In this document: positions 5,069 to 12,062 of the stretch, one piece after another
How the letters are laid out: each line of letters starts with the position of its first letter
Position numbering within the stretch: the stretch's first letter is position 1
Assembly (NCBI GenBank): GCA_949076555.1
Contig: CARUOB010000066.1
Coordinates: 1 to 14,858, forward strand
Length of the DNA stretch: 14,858 nt
Direction: 5' to 3'
Source: an uncultured Lachnospiraceae bacterium
GTDB taxonomy: Bacteria; Bacillota; Clostridia; Lachnospirales; Lachnospiraceae
Notes under the pieces: generated by a model
The model's input: the letters and a program-made list of their open reading frames with translations, nothing else
Told to the model about the DNA's origin: nothing
Databases searched by the model: none
Position numbers and translations under genes: made by a program

Positions 5069-7546
5069 TTATTTCCCTTTCCCGTTATACTCCACGACCC
5101 TGTAAAAGTCCTGCTCGCTCAAATAACCCTCTATCTTCCGAAGCTCCTCATCCGAAAGCACATTTCCCAGGTCGATATAATAGCAGACGCACGTCGCGGC
5201 CTCATCCTGCTTCTGCACAAAAGGCAGCACATGTTCCATCAGCCCCTCAAAGGACAACTGATCCTTGTCTAACGCCGTCACGATATCCGTCAGAGATCTG
5301 GTGGACAACCGAAAACAGATCTGGTCCAGAATCTGATCATTGAAACTGTCCACCCCTCCTCTGCGAAGCGCCTCCGCCAGATACTGTGCAGACTTCTCCG
5401 AATCGGAATAAATAAAGATATTCTCCCAGTCCGACCCGGACACACGGCCGCGCTCCAAAAGACACCGGAAGCACTCGCTCACGGTCTCATCCTTCATATA
5501 GGGAGCAATGACGCACAAAATACCGCTGTCAAATTCGCTGATCCTTCCGGCCTGCAGCTCCTCCAGCAGATACTGCGATGTCAGGTTCTCATCCGAATAA
5601 ATCCACAGCTCCTGCCAGTTGTCCCTTGACAGAACAATCTCTTCCTGCCATGCAAGCTGGCATAATCTGCTTATCTCCTCTCCCTTCAAATGAGGGAACG
5701 CCTCTTTCACTCTGGATAGATCGAATGGCCGGTTCCCATTCAGAACCTGATAAGCATACTCCTCATTCTCATCCACATAAATGCTGTCAATGTTTCCCTT
5801 TTTGAGCCCCCCGTACGTTATGTCGAGTTCCTTAATCTTCGCCTTCTGACCGACCATCTTGATCACGTTTCTTCCTTGGGGAAGCGTAACCTTCACGGCA
5901 CTCTCCTCTCCGCTCTCATTGAGCGTCTGCACCGTCTGATCCGGCCTGACACAAACAATCTTAAAACGGCCATCATAGAGTTGAAACACAGAAGAAACCT
6001 GAAGCGTCGTCTCCTTGTTGGCATAAAAAATCCACAACGTATCGGACCCGTTAAGCACAAACTTATTTGCGTTTACACTGCTGTCACCACCCATGTATGA
6101 CCACGCGCGCCAGCAGTCGCTTTCACTGTCTTCTGCAATCAGGGCGTCGTCATCATACATCCGGTAAGCCTTTCCGCTGCTGCTCACCAGAATCGGCTGA
6201 TTCAGATCAAAGGAGTCTTCCCACATCTGGGACCACATGCTTTTTTCCCAGAAATGCTCGGTAAGAGCCATAAAACTCTTTTTATAACCCGTAGCAATCG
6301 TTTCCCCGAAACTGCCCCCGCTGTCCGCCGCGCCACAGACGACAGACACCGCAAAAAACAGAATAAGTACCACTGCCGAGCAAAGCCCGACCACTATTCC
6401 CGTCCTATGATAGCGCGCAATTCCACGCAGTCTCTCCTTTAGCGTGCTCTTTTCCTCCAAAAGGGTCATGGCCGGCACACTGCCGTACATCTTTCCGCCT
6501 TTTCCGGAAAACGCATCCCCGGACCAATGTTTCTGCGCCACATCCAGAAGCACATTTCCGTATGCCCTGCGCCCTTCCTCCGACAGAAGCTTTAACACCG
6601 TTTCGTCACAGGCAAGCTCACAGTCTACGTTAAACCTCCGGCTAAACACATATACCAGCGGGTTGAACCAATGCACGCAGAGCGCGGCCTGAAACAGCCA
6701 TTTATACAAAATGTCTTTTCTTTTATAATGCACAAGTTCGTGATGCAGCATCAGACAAATATCGTTCTCCCGTCCTTCCATCTCTGCAAGCATTGCCTGC
6801 GGCAGATAAATACGCGGCCGCCAGAATCCGATCAGCATCGGACTGTTGATCGCTGTGCTCTCATAGAGCGCCACCCTTTTCCCGATTCCAAGTCTTATCT
6901 GCATTTCCGCACTTTTATGAAGGACTTTTTCCCAGGTGAGCGGCCCGCCTGCCGCATGAACCTCTTTGGCAAAACGCCGATAAACATAAAACCGCCTGAG
7001 TGCGGCAAAAAAGACACCGCAAACCCACAATATACTCACAACGCGAAAAATCTGTGCCCATCTCACACCCGCCTGTTTATCATCTGTGCCGCTGCCGGCT
7101 GTCATGACCATTTCCCCGTTCGATGTATTTTGCACCGTTTCCGTATTATCAGTCCCCGTCCCGACCGTTTCCCCGTCCGATGCCTTTTGCACCGTCTCTG
7201 TATGGTCAGTCCCCGTCCCGGCAGACTTTTCCGCCTTACTGCCAGTGCTTCTCTGCTCACTTTGCAAAGCATCAGACGTCGTGCCCTCACGCACGCTTTC
7301 TCCTGCCGCTCCGTCCGCATCGGTCTGTCCAGCCACCACCGCCGTCAGCTCCTCAGACAAATATCCCATCAAATTGATGTCCGCACGAAACGGCACAAGC
7401 AGCCTCACAAGCACCAGAAGCCACAGATAATATGTCCATTTTTTTGCAAAAAGCTGGTAGGTAAGCGGACGAAACAGCAGGATCAATAGTCCCACCAGCG
7501 CACCGGATAACGATAATGATAAAACCACTGAAAATAATTGCGTCAT
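5069..7546 (-). CDS. M56-family (BlaR1/MecR1-like) membrane metalloprotease sensor with large C-terminal domain
   Basis: The 825-residue protein has transmembrane segments near 4-22, 37-53, 166-184 and 383-405. Between the third and fourth is a zinc protease domain with H269-E270-L-V-H273 and a downstream ligand in DCELACDE (E310 region). Family topology puts the 54-165 loop and everything after 405 outside the cell and the protease inside. M56 sensors, on detecting a ligand, trigger inactivation of a BlaI-type repressor, and a BlaI gene lies directly upstream (101-base gap). The roughly 420-residue outer domain does not look like the penicillin-binding domain of BlaR1: I saw no SxxK/KTG motifs. 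It contains two related units of about 63 residues (643-705 and 706-768). The outer loop also holds a 19-residue tandem repeat. The start at 7546 was chosen for its GGAGG; an upstream ATG at 7585 is possible. Confidence 0.9.
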   Translation of the reverse strand: MTQLFSVVLSLSLSGALVGLLILLFRPLTYQLFAKKWTYYLWLLVLVRLLVPFRADINLMGYLSEELTAVVAGQTDADGAAGESVREGTTSDALQSEQRSTGSKAEKSAGTGTDHTETVQKASDGETVGTGTDNTETVQNTSNGEMVMTAGSGTDDKQAGVRWAQIFRVVSILWVCGVFFAALRRFYVYRRFAKEVHAAGGPLTWEKVLHKSAEMQIRLGIGKRVALYESTAINSPMLIGFWRPRIYLPQAMLAEMEGRENDICLMLHHELVHYKRKDILYKWLFQAALCVHWFNPLVYVFSRRFNVDCELACDETVLKLLSEEGRRAYGNVLLDVAQKHWSGDAFSGKGGKMYGSVPAMTLLEEKSTLKERLRGIARYHRTGIVVGLCSAVVLILFFAVSVVCGAADSGGSFGETIATGYKKSFMALTEHFWEKSMWSQMWEDSFDLNQPILVSSSGKAYRMYDDDALIAEDSESDCWRAWSYMGGDSSVNANKFVLNGSDTLWIFYANKETTLQVSSVFQLYDGRFKIVCVRPDQTVQTLNESGEESAVKVTLPQGRNVIKMVGQKAKIKELDITYGGLKKGNIDSIYVDENEEYAYQVLNGNRPFDLSRVKEAFPHLKGEEISRLCQLAWQEEIVLSRDNWQELWIYSDENLTSQYLLEELQAGRISEFDSGILCVIAPYMKDETVSECFRCLLERGRVSGSDWENIFIYSDSEKSAQYLAEALRRGGVDSFNDQILDQICFRLSTRSLTDIVTALDKDQLSFEGLMEHVLPFVQKQDEAATCVCYYIDLGNVLSDEELRKIEGYLSEQDFYRVVEYNGKGK
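7106..7219 (-). repeat. 57-bp tandem repeat (2 copies) inside the M56 gene
   Basis: Two head-to-tail 57-base units encode GTGTDHTETVQKASDGETV and GTGTDNTETVQNTSNGEMV (residues 110-128 and 129-147). By my alignment about 48 of 57 bases match. A partial third unit (GSGTDD) follows. The repeat lies in the predicted extracellular loop between transmembrane segments 2 and 3 and keeps the frame. Confidence 0.85.
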
Positions 7547-7647
7547 AATTTCCTCCATCAAAAACACGATACACTTCTCACACACGTTTCACTCGTCAAA
7601 TCATCTGCGCGATCTCCTGATCACCGTCTGTCAATCCGCAATTCCCT

Positions 7648-8019
7648 TTACCTGAAATTATCCCGAAAATAATTTCTCAACTCCTCCACATCTTCCCTGC
7701 TCAAATTCTCATCCTCGATGAGAGCCGCCGCCAGATTTTTCGCATTGCCCTTAAAAAATTTGTTAAGGAAGCTTTTCGTCTCCCCTTTCACATAATCCTC
7801 CCGCGCCACAAGAGGCGAATAATAATAAACCCCCTGTTTCTCCTGCGCGATTACGCCCTTATCCAGCAATCTGCGGATCAGCGTCAGCACCGTGGTTCGC
7901 TCCCAATCTTTTTTCTCATTCAGCCGCGCACGGATTTCATTGGCATTCAACGCTTCCCCCGCAGCCCAGAGCGTTTCCAGAATCTCCAGCTCTGCGTCGG
8001 ATATTTTCGTGTCTTTCAT
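7648..8019 (-). CDS. BlaI/MecI/CopY-family transcriptional repressor
   Basis: The 123-residue winged-helix repressor opens MKDTKISDAELEILETLW. It continues with ALNANEIRARL and WERTTVLTLIRRLLDKGVI, the recognition region of the BlaI family, then YYYSPLVAREDYV and a helical dimerisation tail. BlaI proteins bind operator dyads as dimers and are inactivated when a BlaR1/M56 partner is stimulated. The partner gene is next in the same direction. The ATG at 8017-8019 sits 6 bases after GGAG; an upstream in-frame start at 8061 would fall inside the operator and is unlikely. It should repress its own promoter through the paired dyads at 8051-8095. Whether it also controls genes elsewhere cannot be seen. 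Confidence 0.93.
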   Translation of the reverse strand: MKDTKISDAELEILETLWAAGEALNANEIRARLNEKKDWERTTVLTLIRRLLDKGVIAQEKQGVYYYSPLVAREDYVKGETKSFLNKFFKGNAKNLAAALIEDENLSREDVEELRNYFRDNFR

Positions 8020-8050
8020 AAGCATCTCCAGTTTTCCTCTTAATTTTTTA

Positions 8051-8095
8051 TGTTTACACACGTAGACTTTTATCTATAGTCTACGTGTGTAAACA
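8051..8095. promoter_or_regulatory. Double BlaI-type operator: 17-bp perfect inverted repeat of two dyads
   Basis: TGTTTACACACGTAGAC (8051-8067) and its exact reverse complement (8079-8095) are separated by 11 bases. Each arm is itself nearly palindromic (GTTTAC-ACAC-GTAGAC, 5 of 6 positions), so each can hold one repressor dimer, with centres about 28 bp apart. One dyad fills the -35/-10 spacer and the other lies just past the start site. Confidence 0.88.
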
Positions 8096-8106
8096 CTCTT
8101 TGTCAA
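8078..8106 (-). promoter_or_regulatory. Promoter of blaI-like repressor and M56 gene
   Basis: The minus strand shows a consensus -35 TTGACA (8106-8101), a 17-base spacer and a -10 TAGACT (8083-8078). The spacer is occupied by a BlaI-like dyad, the standard geometry for repression by blocking polymerase. Confidence 0.75.
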
Positions 8107-8156
8107 TACAAACTTTTCTAAATCTCCCGGTACTCGCAGTACGAAAAATCTGCCTA

Positions 8157-8191
8157 TAAAAAAGCGGCCATGCCATATATTGCACGACCGC
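8157..8191 (-). terminator. Intrinsic terminator after the DUF4180 gene
   Basis: On the minus strand GCGGTCGTGC pairs with GCATGGCCGC (10 bp, two G-U pairs) across an 8-base loop and is followed by TTTTTT. It ends DUF4180 transcription before the BlaI promoter. Confidence 0.88.
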
Positions 8192-8239
8192 CTAAGCGTT
8201 CCTTTCATATAAAACGATCTGATACGGGAATTTTGTCTG

Positions 8240-8608
8240 TTACATGTTTTCCGTAATTTTCTGTATTGCTTCCTCTTTTGTCTCTACAAAGAAAAAGTCT
8301 TTCCCTTTGTTGCTCTCAAAGATAAAATCCTTGAGCGGCTTGCTCGTATAATGGGAATAGTCGCCATATATAGCAAGTTTTCCACCGTAATTAATATATT
8401 TCTGGAGAATTTCTCCTGCCAAACCACTGCTTAAAATAAAGAAATCCTCTGTGACTGCCTTTTTATCCACGACGAGATACTCCGTGCCTGCTTCGTATTT
8501 GGCAGACATAAGCAGATCAAGCGCAGAATCGACATCTGTAATCACCACATTGTCACTTGAAACAACAGCAATGCTTCCATTGCCACAATCCATTTTTTCA
8601 AGTCTCAT
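8240..8608 (-). CDS. DUF4180 domain protein
   Basis: The 122-residue soluble protein spans the DUF4180 fold. It shows VVITDVDSALDLLMSAKYE (22-39), AVTEDFFILSSGLAGEILQK (51-70) and YTSKPLKDFIFESNKGKDFFFVE (87-109 region), alternating strands and helices. The family resembles STAS-like alpha/beta domains in pattern; its biochemical role is unknown to me, so no function is given. The ATG at 8606-8608 has GGAGG at 7-base spacing; an in-frame ATG 18 bases upstream overlaps that site and is unlikely. It has its own promoter and terminator, so it is a single-gene unit. No membrane segment or signal peptide is present. Confidence 0.85.
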   Translation of the reverse strand: MRLEKMDCGNGSIAVVSSDNVVITDVDSALDLLMSAKYEAGTEYLVVDKKAVTEDFFILSSGLAGEILQKYINYGGKLAIYGDYSHYTSKPLKDFIFESNKGKDFFFVETKEEAIQKITENM

Positions 8609-8675
8609 GTCTGTACCTCCTTCCATAACTTGCAGACAAAATCCCGCAGTACCGCCGCCGGTAACGCTTCCGTGT

Positions 8676-8704
8676 ATTGTAGCACAGTCATTTTTCTAAT
8701 GCAA
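8676..8704 (-). promoter_or_regulatory. Promoter of the DUF4180 gene
   Basis: The minus strand has -35 TTGCAT (8704-8699), a 17-base spacer and -10 TACAAT (8681-8676), giving a leader of about 60 bases. Spacing is ideal and both hexamers are one or two bases from consensus. Confidence 0.7.
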
Positions 8705-8747
8705 GATAAATTTGGAAAGACATGAAAGAATGATAATGGAAATCTTC

Positions 8748-9224
8748 TTATAAATCTGTTATATTAAGTATCTTCTGCACTTTTCCAAATTCCTGTATCA
8801 ACTGTTCTCCCGCCACGAATATCTCTTTTTTCCACGGATGGCCATACAAACCGATTGACCAGTCAAATGATACAAAAAAATGATAATCGCCATCTGGATA
8901 ATAACTTGGAAAATATACATTACAATTTCGCTCTGCATCATAAAACCAATAATCTAATGGTATTTCTTCACATGGATTATAAATGAAACAATCATGCCGC
9001 CAGTCCAAGGCATACATATTTGTGGCATTTACTCTGCAAAAAACAGAATTGATAATTTTTTCTTGTTCTTCCGTGAAAACCCCGTTCAAATGATATTTCT
9101 TATACTTCATTGGCAATGACAACCATGGTTTTGAATCGGTTTCACAAGAAGGATAAAACCGGAAATCATAATATATTTTATCCCAAATGGCGTTGTATTT
9201 GTTATAATCCAAAATTATTTCCAT
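8748..9224 (-). CDS. DUF2716 domain protein
   Basis: The 158-residue protein is rich in aromatic residues. It shows the pattern of the DUF2716 family: IWDKIYYDFRFYPS near the N-terminus, ALDWRHDCFIYNP (72-84), and the conserved end FPSYYPDGDYHFFVSFDWSIG with LYGHPWKKEIFVAG (about 105-139). The family is found mainly in Bacillota and actinobacteria and has no established function, so none is claimed. No transmembrane segment or signal peptide is seen. The coding DNA is noticeably A+T-richer than the genes around it, which may reflect recent acquisition. The ribosome site (AGAAGA) is weak. A TATAAT lies about 40 bases upstream (9266-9261) without a good -35. Confidence 0.82.
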   Translation of the reverse strand: MEIILDYNKYNAIWDKIYYDFRFYPSCETDSKPWLSLPMKYKKYHLNGVFTEEQEKIINSVFCRVNATNMYALDWRHDCFIYNPCEEIPLDYWFYDAERNCNVYFPSYYPDGDYHFFVSFDWSIGLYGHPWKKEIFVAGEQLIQEFGKVQKILNITDL

Positions 9225-9557
9225 TTTCCATTCTTCTAAAGGCTAATCAGTTTTTCAGTTATTATAATCCCGATTTGTTTAACTGTACCGGAAAAACTAT
9301 ACCATATCCTATTATATAAAGCAATCTGTATCCTATGTCCGTTCCGCCTATCCACAAAAACCGGATATATGATAAAATCAGACGAAAGAGGTGCTGTTAT
9401 GATTGTTTCCATCACTTTAGGGAAATATTTAAACGGAGCAAACTTGCGCAAACAGGAACAGGACTTTCCTTCCACAATTTTATAAAATGATTTCACACAA
9501 GGAGATCGAGTAAAAGCCCCGCCCCGCGCGGCAAAAAAAGGAAAGGCAGGAAACGAT
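9225..9557. other. Intergenic region between divergent DUF2716 and AraC genes, with one possible small ORF
   Basis: This 333-base stretch separates divergent genes. It holds a TATAAT (9261-9266, minus) probably serving the DUF2716 gene. A G+C-rich hairpin-prone block (9516-9532, containing palindrome CCGCGCGG) and an A7 run lie just before the AraC ribosome site. A plus-strand ORF at 9399-9485 (28 codons, opening MIVSITLGKYLNG) follows a GAGGTG-like site; it matches nothing I recognise. A separate AAGGAG at 9499-9504 has no start codon at the right distance. I see no clear AraC promoter and no repeat or mobile-element end. Confidence 0.5.
9399..9485 (+). CDS. Possible small ORF, 28 residues, unrecognised
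   Basis: The ORF begins with ATG 6 bases after GAGGTG and ends with TAA 72 bases before the AraC start, on the same strand. The peptide has a hydrophobic start and a charged middle (ANLRKQEQDF). It could be a leader peptide, the remnant of a decayed gene, or chance; no family resemblance is seen. Confidence 0.2.
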   Translation: MIVSITLGKYLNGANLRKQEQDFPSTIL

Positions 9558-10445
9558 ATGTCAATACAACTGATTCAACAGGCAATACGCTATATGGAAG
9601 AACACATTTACGAGGACATTAATTATACTGATGTGGCCACAAGCATACACATGTCCAACTATAACTTCCATCGCACATTCAGCTTTATTGCCGGAATGAC
9701 GGCTAATGAGTACATCCGGAACCGCCGTCTCACGCTGGCGGCGCAGGAACTCCAAGCGACGGATCTGTCCGTCATTGACGCCGCATACAAGTATGGCTAT
9801 GAATCGCCGGAGAGCTTTTCCAAAGCCTTTACCCGCTTTCACGGTTCCACACCGAAGCAGGCAAAGAAGCCTGGCGCAAAGCTTCATCTATTCAGTCCCC
9901 TTGTAATAAAAATCATAACGGAAGGTGGTAGTATTATGAATTACAGAATGGAACACAGACAGGCACAGCAGTTTCTTGCACTGGTCAAGGCTTTTCCCAA
10001 CGAGATCATCAATGATGACAACGACCACAGCATCCCCGATTTCTGGACGGCGTGTTTCGACAAGAATCTGATCGAACCCATGAAGCAGCTTAGAAAAGAG
10101 GGGAAACGGGATATATTCGGCCTTTGCAGCCCTGCAAAAGAAAACGGGACACACTTTGACTACGGCATCGGCATCATTATGGATGAAGATACCGATGCCG
10201 AGGGCGCAAAAAAACTTTTGAATAACGGCTACACCTTATGGAAGGCGGAGCCAGCCGACTATGCCGTGTTCAGGTGCATCGGCACGGACGGAGGCTGCAT
10301 CGGCGAGACATGGGCCAAATTCTACAAGGAGTTTTCTCCTCAGACAGGTTATGTGCAGACGGACGATACGGACTATGAAATCTATTTTGAGAAAGGCGAA
10401 GAAGATCTGTTCTGCGAATTATGGGTTCCTGTCACGAAGGGTTAA
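9558..10445 (+). CDS. AraC-family activator with GyrI-like effector-binding domain
   Basis: The 295-residue regulator has an N-terminal pair of AraC helix-turn-helix motifs (about 8-105). The first is around YTDVATSIHMSNYNFHRTF, the second around VIDAAYKYGYESPESFSKAF, ending in the usual GSTPKQAKK. A C-terminal GyrI-like (Rob/BmrR-type) effector-binding domain runs from about 127 to 293, with WTACFDKN and DYGIGI as recognisable strands. This order matches SoxS/Rob-like drug-responsive activators whose C-terminal domain binds small or hydrophobic ligands. It is the only confident plus-strand gene and is monocistronic, ending at a terminator. Its ATG follows AGGAAAC with short spacing. An internal ATG at 9936 with GGAAGGTGG upstream could yield the effector domain alone. 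Targets are unknown. Confidence 0.9.
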   Translation: MSIQLIQQAIRYMEEHIYEDINYTDVATSIHMSNYNFHRTFSFIAGMTANEYIRNRRLTLAAQELQATDLSVIDAAYKYGYESPESFSKAFTRFHGSTPKQAKKPGAKLHLFSPLVIKIITEGGSIMNYRMEHRQAQQFLALVKAFPNEIINDDNDHSIPDFWTACFDKNLIEPMKQLRKEGKRDIFGLCSPAKENGTHFDYGIGIIMDEDTDAEGAKKLLNNGYTLWKAEPADYAVFRCIGTDGGCIGETWAKFYKEFSPQTGYVQTDDTDYEIYFEKGEEDLFCELWVPVTKG

Positions 10446-10477
10446 TTCCCTGCATACTATAACGAAACCGATAGTAA

Positions 10478-10504
10478 AACCGTCCCTAATGCGGGGCGGT
10501 TTTT
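10478..10504 (+). terminator. Terminator between convergent AraC and aminopeptidase genes
   Basis: AACCGTCCC and GGGGCGGTT form a 9-bp stem (one G-U pair) around a 6-base loop, followed by TTT. It lies 32 bases past the AraC stop. The opposite strand ends in TTTTA, so it may also serve the aminopeptidase gene. Confidence 0.75.
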
Positions 10505-10579
10505 GCATGCCGGATCACATCCTCAAATTTTTGTATGCAGTTCTCCGGCTCGCTACTCGCAGGAACAAACAGGCCAGCG

Positions 10580-11890
10580 TCAAAGCCGTCCGTCTTCATA
10601 GTACGCCAGAAAAGCCCGCCGCGTATATTCCATATCTGCCACTGCCCCAAACTCCCGGATAGAGTGCATCGCCAGAATCGGCGCACCCATATCCACCGCA
10701 GGGATCGTGGTCAGACCGGAAAGCGCAGGGCCGATTGTAGAACCGCCCGCGATATCATTCCTGTTTACAAACTTCTGGTAAGGAACGCCCGCCCGCTCGC
10801 ATGCCTCCATAAAGTACGCGGCGCTGAATGCTGTGGTCGCGTACCGCTGGGATGCGGAATATTTGATCACAGGACCGCCCCCTAACACGGGGCGGCTTTC
10901 CGTATCGTGTTTGTCGCTGTAATTGGGGTGCACCGCGTGAGCCAGATCCGCGGAAATCGAGGTCGAATTGGCGACAGCCCGAAAATACCCCTCGTCCGGC
11001 ATTCCCAAATTCTTACAAATGCGGTTCAATATATGCAGCAAAAGCCCGGAATTGGCTCCCTGCGCGGTAGTGCTGCCCACCTCCTCATTGTCAAAGGCGG
11101 CAAGCACCTGACAGCCCGCGCCTGCCTCCGCTTCCGTCAGTGCAGTCAGTCCCGCATAGACCATGGACAGATCATCAATCCGAGACGCCGAGATAAACTC
11201 CTGCCCCTGCCCTGTAAAAATCCCTTTCTGATACTCGTACAAAAACAACTCATAGTCTGCAAGATCCGCCTTTTCTATGCCTGTCTCTTCCTCCAGCAAT
11301 GCGGACAGATATTCCTCCTTTTCCACACCTTCCTTCTTCATGGAAAAGAGGGGCAGAATTTCGGTCTGTTTGTTGCAGGCGCTTTTTTCATTCATATCTC
11401 TCTTGAAATGAATACAGAGATTCGGAATCATAAAGACAGGTTTATCAATCTGCACCAGCTTTTCCTGCAATACGCCCTCTTCTCTGACAACCAACCGCCC
11501 GGCCAATGCCAGCGGTCTGTCAAACCATGTCTGCAAAATCGCGCCGCCGTATACTTCCACATTCACCTTCACATAACCGTCCGGCGTCACGCTGCAGGCG
11601 CCCGGTTTGATCTTAAGCGCCGGGGAATCCGTGTGCGCACCGATGATGCGGAATCCCTCTTTCGCCAGATCGCCCTCTCCCACCGTAAAGGCAATCACCG
11701 CCGAACCGTTTTTGACTACAAAATACTTTCCTCCCTGCTCCAGCGACCAGCTCTCCGTCTCTTTCAACTCCCGAAAGCCGCATTCTTTCAACATAACCGC
11801 CCCATTTTTCACGGCATGGTAAGCCGTCGGACTGTCGTTTAAATATTGTAATAACCCCTCTGCAAACCGCTGCTGCGCTTTTTCATTCAT
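10580..11890 (-). CDS. apeB: M18-family aminopeptidase
   Basis: The 436-residue cytosolic metallo-aminopeptidase of the aspartyl aminopeptidase family carries the family's metal and catalytic residues. They are H86 in GAHTDSP, D239/D240 in RIDDLSMVYAG, E269/E270 in FDNEEVGS, D326 near HPNYSDKHD and H409 in APILAMHS. The FVNRNDIAGGSTIGP signature is also present. Family members form large oligomers (often dodecamers) and remove N-terminal, often acidic, residues from peptides. Length is normal for the family. The ATG at 11888-11890 was chosen because AAGGGG lies 11 bases upstream; a GTG four codons earlier would sit almost on that site. It is a single gene, convergent with the AraC gene, and looks like housekeeping. 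Confidence 0.93.
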   Translation of the reverse strand: MNEKAQQRFAEGLLQYLNDSPTAYHAVKNGAVMLKECGFRELKETESWSLEQGGKYFVVKNGSAVIAFTVGEGDLAKEGFRIIGAHTDSPALKIKPGACSVTPDGYVKVNVEVYGGAILQTWFDRPLALAGRLVVREEGVLQEKLVQIDKPVFMIPNLCIHFKRDMNEKSACNKQTEILPLFSMKKEGVEKEEYLSALLEEETGIEKADLADYELFLYEYQKGIFTGQGQEFISASRIDDLSMVYAGLTALTEAEAGAGCQVLAAFDNEEVGSTTAQGANSGLLLHILNRICKNLGMPDEGYFRAVANSTSISADLAHAVHPNYSDKHDTESRPVLGGGPVIKYSASQRYATTAFSAAYFMEACERAGVPYQKFVNRNDIAGGSTIGPALSGLTTIPAVDMGAPILAMHSIREFGAVADMEYTRRAFLAYYEDGRL

Positions 11891-11981
11891 AGCTTGATAC
11901 ACCCCTTCCCTGCCAATATTTTATCATCTTTTCTGTCCGGCTATTCCATTTGGTATGCTTCCTCTGCACGGGTCTTGACAT

Positions 11982-12027
11982 AAAAAGCTGCGTATATGCC
12001 GCAATCTCCGGCACAACGCAGCCTTTT
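11982..12027 (-). terminator. Terminator after the adenosylhomocysteinase gene
   Basis: On the minus strand GCTGCGT pairs with ACGCAGC, with an inner TGCCG/CGGCA stem, followed by TTTTT. An A5 run precedes it, so it can also act in the opposite direction. It begins about 35 bases after the stop codon. Confidence 0.8.
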
Positions 12028-12062
12028 TCCAAGATCAGAAGATCATTCTAAAGTTCATTTCA

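Noticed and set aside
6671..7489. Plus-strand ORF (272 codons) opposite the M56 gene
   Set aside because: It has Cys/His/Arg-rich shadow composition and overlaps the zinc-protease coding region.
9236..9496. 86-residue minus-strand ORF upstream of the DUF2716 gene
   Set aside because: It needs a GTG start with no usable ribosome site, has no recognisable domain and lies across a probable promoter region.
10875..10895. Strong GC hairpin CCGCCCC/GGGGCGG within the aminopeptidase gene
   Set aside because: It falls within coding sequence for a Gly-Gly-Gly stretch (VLGGGPV) and has no T-run, so the codon content explains it.
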